Shown: positions 58,866-64,000 of the stretch, piece by piece | Layout: each line of letters begins with the position of its first letter | Numbering within the stretch: the first letter of the stretch is position 1 | Source of the DNA: JALCOL01 sp022649665 | Lineage (GTDB): Bacteria; Bacillota; Bacilli; Lactobacillales; Enterococcaceae | Strand: one strand, 5' to 3' | NCBI GenBank assembly: GCA_030372335.1 | Contig: JAUDCW010000008.1 | Length of the DNA: 64,000 bases | Translations under genes and position numbers: made by a program | Notes under the pieces: generated by a model | Seen by the model: the letters and a program-made list of their open reading frames with translations, nothing else | Told to the model about the DNA's origin: nothing | Database searches by the model: none

Positions 58866-60488
58866 TTATCCTACGTTTTTACGATCCGTTTGATAGGCTA
58901 AAGCAGCCCCGATGAAGCCGTTGAAAAGCGGTTCCGGACGGTTTGGCCGCGAGATCAGCTCCGGATGGTATTGCGGTGCGATGAAGAAGCGTTTTTCCGG
59001 CAGCTCGATGATCTCGACCAACCGATTATCGGGAGAAACACCTGAGAAGACCATGCCCTCGTCTTCAAAGATCTCACGGTATTTATTGTTGAATTCGTAG
59101 CGGTGGCGGTGACGCTCTTGAATGACTTCCTGATCATTATAAAGTGCCCGCGTTTTGGAGTTGGCACGCAGTTTCGCTGGATAGAGTCCCAAGCGCAGTG
59201 TGCCGCCCATGTTTTCGATATCTTCTTGGTCGCTCATCAAGTCGATGATATTGTTCAGCGTATCCGGTTTCGTTTCAGTCGAAGCAGCATCATCGAGCCC
59301 AACGACATTGCGGGCGAACTCGACGCAGGCCATTTGCATCCCGAGGCAGATCCCCAAGAACGGTACATCGTTTTCGCGCGCGTAGCGGATCGCTTCGATC
59401 TTGCCTTCGACACCGCGGTCGCCAAAGCCGCCGGGAACGAGGATGCCGTCCGCGTCGCCTAAAAGTTCTTCAGCTTTTCCCGGGGTCACGAGCTGCGAGT
59501 TGATCCAATTGATCTCGATGTCAGCGTCATGCGCGTAACCGGCATGTTTCAACGCTTCGACAACAGAGATATATGCATCCGGCAATTCGACATATTTGCC
59601 GACAAGTGCGATCTTGACTTTCTTTTTCAAGTTGAGCACTTTTTGCTCCAACTTGATCCATTCGGTCATATCGGCCGGCGGCGCAGTGACCTTCAAATGA
59701 TCGCAAACGATCTGATCCATTTTCTGCGCCTGCAAAGCGAGCGGGATGCTGTAAAGCGTTTCGACGTCGCGCGACTCGATGACCGCTTCGGGTGCGACAT
59801 CGCAAAATTGTGCGAGTTTGTTTTTGATGCCTTGTGAGATCGGCAGTTCCGTCCGCACGACTAAAATATTCGGCTGGATCCCGAGCGAGCGCAATTCTTT
59901 GACGCTGTGCTGCGTCGGTTTCGTCTTCATTTCCCCGGCGGCTTTCAAATAAGGGATCAAGGTCGTGTGGATATACATCACGCTGTCTGCGCCGACTTCC
60001 GCCTTCATTTGGCGCAAAGCTTCTAAAAACGGCAACGATTCGATATCGCCGACGGTCCCACCGACTTCCGTGATGATCACGTCGCTGTCAGTCATCGTCG
60101 CCGCACGCATGATCTTTTCTTTGATCTCATTGGTGATATGCGGAATGACTTGGACCGTTGCCCCCAAGTACTCGCCTTTCCGCTCTTTTCTGATCACTTC
60201 GGAGTAGATCTTGCCGGTCGTCACGTTCGAATATTTGTTCAAATTGATATCGATGAAGCGTTCATAGTGTCCCAGATCCAAATCGGTTTCAGCGCCGTCG
60301 TCGGTCACGAAGACTTCTCCGTGCTGATACGGACTCATCGTTCCGGGATCGACATTGATGTACGGGTCAAATTTTTGGATCGTGACTTTCAAGCCCCGAT
60401 TTTTAAGCAGTCTCCCTAAAGATGCTGCTACGATTCCTTTGCCGATCGATGAAACTACGCCGCCCGTTACGAAAATGTATTTAGTCAT
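58866..60488 (-). CDS. pyrG: CTP synthase PyrG
   Basis: Converts UTP to CTP with glutamine. The 540-aa protein has the synthetase domain (TKYIFVTGGVVSSIGKGIVAASLG; SVKELRSLGIQPNILVVR) and a C-terminal class I glutaminase with the nucleophile in PFLGICLGMQMACVEFARN near residue 380 and the His/Glu pair in QYHPELISRP. The leader upstream has the marks of CTP-sensing attenuation (see separate entries). Confidence 0.97.
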   Translation of the reverse strand: MTKYIFVTGGVVSSIGKGIVAASLGRLLKNRGLKVTIQKFDPYINVDPGTMSPYQHGEVFVTDDGAETDLDLGHYERFIDINLNKYSNVTTGKIYSEVIRKERKGEYLGATVQVIPHITNEIKEKIMRAATMTDSDVIITEVGGTVGDIESLPFLEALRQMKAEVGADSVMYIHTTLIPYLKAAGEMKTKPTQHSVKELRSLGIQPNILVVRTELPISQGIKNKLAQFCDVAPEAVIESRDVETLYSIPLALQAQKMDQIVCDHLKVTAPPADMTEWIKLEQKVLNLKKKVKIALVGKYVELPDAYISVVEALKHAGYAHDADIEINWINSQLVTPGKAEELLGDADGILVPGGFGDRGVEGKIEAIRYARENDVPFLGICLGMQMACVEFARNVVGLDDAASTETKPDTLNNIIDLMSDQEDIENMGGTLRLGLYPAKLRANSKTRALYNDQEVIQERHRHRYEFNNKYREIFEDEGMVFSGVSPDNRLVEIIELPEKRFFIAPQYHPELISRPNRPEPLFNGFIGAALAYQTDRKNVG

Positions 60489-60536
60489 AAAATTGCGTAA
60501 TCCTTTCTGAATATGTTTTGTCCGGGAAAACCGAAA

Positions 60537-60571
60537 ATCGCTCCCTATTCATTTGGAATAGGGAGCGATCA
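60537..60571 (-). terminator. pyrG leader attenuator hairpin
   Basis: On the minus strand ATCGCTCCCTATTC pairs perfectly with GAATAGGGAGCGAT around a short loop, followed by TTTTC. The left arm carries a CTCCCT pyrimidine tract that a G-rich 5' end could pair with, as in the B. subtilis pyrG mechanism. It lies between the transcription start and pyrG, not merely after rpoE. Confidence 0.75.
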
Positions 60572-60591
60572 ATTCATTACGTTCTAAAGGT

Positions 60592-60631
60592 GCCCAAGTA
60601 GTATCTTAACGGCATTGCCCGAAAACGTCAA
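60592..60631 (-). promoter_or_regulatory. pyrG promoter with GGGC start (reiterative transcription type)
   Basis: Minus strand: TTGACG (60631-60626), 17-bp spacer, TAAGAT (60608-60603), then seven bases and GGGC at 60595-60592. A GGGC initially transcribed sequence in front of pyrG is known to add extra G residues when CTP is low and so prevent attenuation. Confidence 0.75.
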
Positions 60632-60647
60632 GCAGAAAAATCAATTC

Positions 60648-61268
60648 TTACAGATCATCTTCGTCGTCATCGTCATCAAGATCATCATCATCGATGATCG
60701 TCAAATCGTCTTCGACACTTTCCGGCACTTCTTCTTCGTCATCGTCGTTGTGATCTGCGCCGATCTCTTTGAGGTCTTTATCGTATGCGGCGATTTCTTC
60801 ATCGTCATCATCGTCATCCTCATCGTCGTCGAAGAGTTCTTCCTCATCGTCATCGTCCAGATCATTGTCTTCCGGATCGTCGGCATTGTAGTCGATCACG
60901 TCGTCATCGTCTGCAGCTGCGCCTAAAAAGGCGTTGACTTTTTTGCGTTTGCGTTTTTTGGGACGTTCTTCATCTTCTTCGTCGCCGCCGTGCGTGACTT
61001 CTTCATCGATCGAATCGATCGGGTACCAGCTGCGCAGCCCCCAGCGGTTATCGCCTAAAGAAATGAAGCTGCCGTCGATATTCAAGTCAGTGTAAAATTG
61101 CGCCAAATTTTGGCGGATGTCTGCGTCTGATTTATTCAAATAGGTCTGGATTTGATTGACAAGATCTGAAAAATCCATTACTTCGTGTTTTTGTTCTAAA
61201 ATCGCATGGGCAACCTCGATCATTGAAAGTTCTTTGCGGTCCACCCCGTCGAATGCTTTGATGTCCAA
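60648..61268 (-). CDS. rpoE: DNA-directed RNA polymerase delta subunit
   Basis: Gram-positive polymerase accessory factor that promotes recycling and promoter selectivity. The 206-aa protein has the folded HARE-HTH domain at residues 1-90 (MIEVAHAILEQKHEVMDFSDLVNQI; NRWGLRSWYPID), a basic patch RPKKRKRKKV and a very acidic D/E tail of about 90 residues, longer than many homologues. The start is TTG at 61268, following AAGGACGTG. Conserved neighbour of pyrG. Confidence 0.95.
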   Translation of the reverse strand: MDIKAFDGVDRKELSMIEVAHAILEQKHEVMDFSDLVNQIQTYLNKSDADIRQNLAQFYTDLNIDGSFISLGDNRWGLRSWYPIDSIDEEVTHGGDEEDEERPKKRKRKKVNAFLGAAADDDDVIDYNADDPEDNDLDDDDEEELFDDDEDDDDDDEEIAAYDKDLKEIGADHNDDDEEEVPESVEDDLTIIDDDDLDDDDDEDDL

Positions 61269-61351
61269 TATGACACGTCCTTTCCAAGTCTACCCCTAAT
61301 CATACAATATCCTTTTTTGAAAAACAATCACCTGGCGCGACTTCTTGCCGT

Positions 61352-61786
61352 TCAGGCACTAAATTGCAGATTCAGCCGATAATCGCCCATCTTTTCCGGA
61401 CCGGCAAGCAGCTCATAGTCGAGCTTCAAAGCGCCGGCAACCGGCGTGTCGCGCAGACTGAAATGCATATCCTTTGTAAACGTTGTGATCGCGAATTGAC
61501 CGTACGGCGTTTGATAAAAGGTCTCGATCTTTCGGCGGTAATCGAACTTCAGCCGCATCCGGTTCTCCCCGCTGCGTGTCAATTGGACTTTGCCGTCCGG
61601 TTCGACTTTGAGCGTGACCGGAACTTGCTGGCCCTCGTCCGTCGTTTCTTTGTAGCGTATGTATATGGTGTCGCCGATCGTGACGATTTGCCCCATCAAG
61701 TCAAAGATAAATTGCGTATGTTCGCCGCCTTGATCCACTTCGGTTTCCAAGTGGATCGAAACCGGCAATCCTTTGCTGAGATCCAT
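61352..61786 (-). CDS. DUF1934 family protein (YwiB type)
   Basis: Cytoplasmic beta-barrel protein of 144 aa with lipocalin-like strands: GLPVSIHLETEVDQGGEHTQFIFD near the N-terminus, YIRYKET, FYQTPYGQFAITTFTKDM and LKLDYELLAG near the C-terminus. Function not established. The ATG at 61786 lies 7 nt after GGAGGG, preferred over an ATG nine codons upstream. In Firmicutes the family is often near argS and rpoE, as here near rpoE. Confidence 0.85.
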   Translation of the reverse strand: MDLSKGLPVSIHLETEVDQGGEHTQFIFDLMGQIVTIGDTIYIRYKETTDEGQQVPVTLKVEPDGKVQLTRSGENRMRLKFDYRRKIETFYQTPYGQFAITTFTKDMHFSLRDTPVAGALKLDYELLAGPEKMGDYRLNLQFSA

Positions 61787-61957
61787 TTCTTTTCCCTCCA
61801 TCGAAAATTGCATAGAATACTCTTATTGTTTCGTTTTTCCGCCGTTTTGTCAAATGTTCTTTGCGGCGCGGGTCAAAGCATTTTTTTCCATTATCCGATA
61901 TAATAAGGAAGACAAGTAACTATGCCGGTCGTTTCGCCGGCTAAAGGAGCGTTGCTG

Positions 61958-63298
61958 ATGATTCCTTATCGAGACCAAAAGCTGGCATTTGAAAAAGTAT
62001 TCCGCGATCCGATCCACAATTATATCTATGTTGACCACCAAGTGATCTTGGATCTGATCAACAGCCGCGAATTTCAGCGGCTGCGCCGGATCAGACAATT
62101 GGGCGCTAGTTCCTTCACGTTCCACGGCGCCGAACACACTCGTTTCGGTCATTCGCTGGGGGTCTACGAGATCACTCGCCAGATTTGCGACTTGTTCGAG
62201 CGCAACTATCCCCGTGACATCGCGCGCGGCGGCTGGGACGATGAGGAGCGGCTGGTCGCCCTCTGCGCCGCCCTGCTCCATGATATCGGCCATGGTCCAT
62301 ATTCACATACTTTTGAGCAGATCTTCCGCACGAACCACGAAGCTTTCACAACCGAGATCATCACTTCTCCCGAAACTGAAGTATACAAAATCTTGAGTTG
62401 CGTCGGTGCGGATTTTCCCGAAAAAGTCGCTGCCGTCATCAAAAAAACTTATCCAAATCCGCAAGTCGTCCAGCTGATCTCAAGCCAGATCGATGCCGAC
62501 CGGATGGATTATCTTTTGCGTGATGCTTATTATACCGGCACAAAATACGGAACGTTCGATTTGACACGGATCCTGCGCGTGATCCGTCCTTATCAAAAAG
62601 GGATCGTCTTTCAGATGAACGGGATGCACGCTGTTGAAGACTATATCGTCAGCCGCTATCAAATGTATCTCCAAGTATATTTCCATCCGGTCTCCCGCAG
62701 TATGGAAGTGATATTGGACCACCTGCTCGAACGTGCCCATCTGCTTTTCCAGAAAGATCCTGCGCACTTCGAAAATGATCGCTTTCTGCTGCCGTTTTTG
62801 CGCGGCACTTATACGCTGGCCGATTATTTGAAGCTGGATGACGGCGTGCTGAATACTTGCATCCTCGAATGGGCAGAAGATGCGGATGGGATCTTGGCGG
62901 ACCTTTCCAAGCGTTTTTTGAACCGCAAACCGTTCAAATCGGTGCTCTTTACGCCGGTCCGCGATGACGATATGCTTGATGTGCTGGCAGGACTCGTGCA
63001 GCGGGTCGGCTTTGACCCCGCTTATTATACGGCGCTCAATTCCAGCTATGACCAGCCGTATGATTTTTATCATCCGCATCAGGCTGGCCAGAAAACACCG
63101 ATCATGCTGATCGAAAAAGACGGTTCGCTTGAAGAGCTGTCGCGCAAAAGTGCCTTAGTCGCGGCATTAGCTGGCCAAGCGACTGAGGACCACCGCTTTT
63201 ATTTTCCAAGAGAAATGCTGGAAACTTCAGGACAAGATCTCTTCCAAACGATCTACCGCGAATTTCAATCGCATATCGTCAACGATAAATTAAAATAA
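61958..63298 (+). CDS. HD-domain dNTP triphosphohydrolase (YwfO/EF1143 type)
   Basis: SAMHD1-like dNTPase, 446 aa. HD residues are visible in HGAEHTRFGHSLGVYEI, ALLHDIGHGPYSHTFEQ and QIDADRMDYLLRDAYYTG. The family prototype EF1143 of Enterococcus hydrolyses dNTPs and is allosterically regulated. The ATG at 61958 follows AAAGGAG by 8 nt; twelve further upstream codons are open but unsupported. A GCTTGC-looped hairpin separates it from the HAD gene. Confidence 0.9.
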   Translation: MIPYRDQKLAFEKVFRDPIHNYIYVDHQVILDLINSREFQRLRRIRQLGASSFTFHGAEHTRFGHSLGVYEITRQICDLFERNYPRDIARGGWDDEERLVALCAALLHDIGHGPYSHTFEQIFRTNHEAFTTEIITSPETEVYKILSCVGADFPEKVAAVIKKTYPNPQVVQLISSQIDADRMDYLLRDAYYTGTKYGTFDLTRILRVIRPYQKGIVFQMNGMHAVEDYIVSRYQMYLQVYFHPVSRSMEVILDHLLERAHLLFQKDPAHFENDRFLLPFLRGTYTLADYLKLDDGVLNTCILEWAEDADGILADLSKRFLNRKPFKSVLFTPVRDDDMLDVLAGLVQRVGFDPAYYTALNSSYDQPYDFYHPHQAGQKTPIMLIEKDGSLEELSRKSALVAALAGQATEDHRFYFPREMLETSGQDLFQTIYREFQSHIVNDKLK

Positions 63299-63332
63299 AG
63301 GATGTGACAAAAGAAGCTTGCTTCTTTTTACT

Positions 63333-64000
63333 ATGAAACCACAATTGATCTGTATCGACCTGGACGGCACGCTTTTGGATGAAGAAAAAGAGATTCGGCC
63401 GGCTGTCCAAAGAACCGTGCTGGAAGCAAAAAATACCGGCGCAAAAATCGTTTTATGCAGCGGCCGGCCGTTCAGCGGTGTTGCGCCCTACCTTGAAAAG
63501 CTCGGACTGAACGGGGAGGAAGATTACGCGATCACCTATAACGGTGCCGTCATTCAAAATGCAAAAAGCAAAAAAACGATCAGCAGTTTCCCGCTGACCT
63601 ACAACGATTATTTGAATCTTGAAATGACCGGCCGCAAACTCGCTTGCCCCGTCCACATCCATCTGCTCGACCCCGCACGGATCGTGACTCACAACCGCCA
63701 CATCTCCCCATATACGGTGACAGAAGCCTACCAGACCAACTCGCCGCTTTATTGGGTCCCACAAGAAGAAGTCACCGCGGACTCGACGATCGTCAAAGTA
63801 ATGTTCATCAGCGATCCCGTGAAACTTGATCAGGTGATCGCAACGATCCCGCCAGTATTTCACGAAAAATATACGTGCGTCCGCAGCGAGACGTTCTTCT
63901 ACGAATTCATCAGCAAAAAAGCTTCCAAAGGCATCGCGTTGATCGAACTGGCGCGCTATCTCAAGATCCCGATCAAAGCGACGATGGCGATCGGCGATCA
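63333..64000 (+). CDS. Cof-type HAD-IIB phosphatase (truncated at window end)
   Basis: Sugar-phosphate-type HAD hydrolase; 222 codons visible. Motif I is ICIDLDGTLLDEEKE (nucleophile Asp near residue 8), motif II IVLCSGRPFSGV, and the C2 cap follows. KASKGIALIELARYL near the end is motif III before the window edge cuts at MAIGD. The ATG at 63333 has no ribosome site nearby; an in-frame TTG at 63318 is an alternative, and the hairpin AAAAGAAGC/GCTTCTTTT just before the start might affect translation. Substrate unknown. Confidence 0.88.
   Translation, partial: MKPQLICIDLDGTLLDEEKEIRPAVQRTVLEAKNTGAKIVLCSGRPFSGVAPYLEKLGLNGEEDYAITYNGAVIQNAKSKKTISSFPLTYNDYLNLEMTGRKLACPVHIHLLDPARIVTHNRHISPYTVTEAYQTNSPLYWVPQEEVTADSTIVKVMFISDPVKLDQVIATIPPVFHEKYTCVRSETFFYEFISKKASKGIALIELARYLKIPIKATMAIGD

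Noticed and set aside
60615..60926. Hydrophobic Ile/Val-rich 103-codon frame antisense to rpoE
   Set aside because: It arises only because GAT/GAC repeats of the acidic tail read as ATC/GTC on the other strand; not a membrane protein gene.
60641..61000. Acidic codon repeat tract in rpoE as a tandem repeat or frameshift site
   Set aside because: It is the normal disordered D/E tail of the delta subunit, without regular repeat units.
63302..63332. Terminator between the HD dNTPase and the HAD gene
   Set aside because: AAAAGAAGC/GCTTCTTTTT forms a short AT-rich stem whose T run is part of the stem itself, so there is no free T tract; I mention it only in the gene entries.

Overview
The window comes from a low-to-moderate GC Firmicute of the order Lactobacillales, most likely Lactobacillaceae. 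Supporting signs are the dcw cluster preceded by a DUF3397 gene, the efp-asp23-nusB-folD-xseAB-ispA-tlyA-argR-recN string, a dltXABCD operon, an L27 protein with its Prp processing protease, an EF1143-type dNTPase, a delta subunit of RNA polymerase, and many DUF4044/DUF4767-type lactobacillar proteins. I cannot name the species from sequence reading alone.

Layout. 1-9.7 kb (minus): cell wall and division cluster mraZ-rsmH-ftsL-pbp-mraY-murD-murG-divIB-ftsA (ftsA runs off the left edge), with a triple 10-bp-spaced MraZ operator. 10-19.3 kb (minus): recN, argR, tlyA, ispA, xseBA, folD, nusB, asp23, efp, pepP. 19.3-24.7 kb (minus): a universal stress protein, a P-type cation ATPase, a DUF4767 lipoprotein, and rplU-prp-rpmA behind an L21 leader. 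24.7-28 kb (plus): a guanine-class riboswitch in front of a guanine/8-oxoguanine-deaminase-like amidohydrolase, then tadA, SRP RNA, an O-methyltransferase and tRNA-Arg(UCU). 28-33.2 kb (minus): dltXABCD plus a metallo-hydrolase. 33.3-37.8 kb (plus): anaerobic ribonucleotide reductase nrdD-nrdG and a CLC-type channel. 37.9-44.2 kb (minus): an eight-gene thiamine uptake and salvage operon (ykoE-ykoD-ykoC-tenA-thiW-thiM-thiE-thiD) under a TPP riboswitch. 44.3-45.4 kb (plus): an alcohol dehydrogenase-like reductase.

45.4-55.95 kb is an accessory island that looks more AT-rich than its surroundings. It holds an orphan small RNA, a large SF1 helicase with a coiled-coil insertion, and a reduced type I-C CRISPR-Cas locus. 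The effector genes cas5-cas8c-cas7 are intact. cas3 is split by a one-base change in an A7 tract. cas4, cas1 and cas2 are absent, and the array has one full repeat, one 34-nt spacer and a degenerate terminal repeat behind a preserved leader. The right side of the island carries a degenerate duplicate of the 3' end of rpmE2, which suggests insertion or duplication at that gene.

56-64 kb returns to core genome: rpmE2, murA2, fba, pyrG (with what looks like a GGGC-type reiterative-transcription attenuator), rpoE and a DUF1934 gene on the minus strand, then an HD dNTPase and a truncated Cof-type HAD phosphatase on the plus strand.

The most interesting items are (1) the guanine aptamer whose own P3/P1 bases build the terminator, so it should act as an ON switch for a purine-degrading enzyme, (2) the single-spacer, adaptation-less, cas3-frameshifted I-C system with its own separate cas5-8-7 promoter, (3) the orphan terminator-ended small RNA at 45.5 kb, and (4) a dispersed noncoding repeat behind thiD, fba and before the CLC gene.
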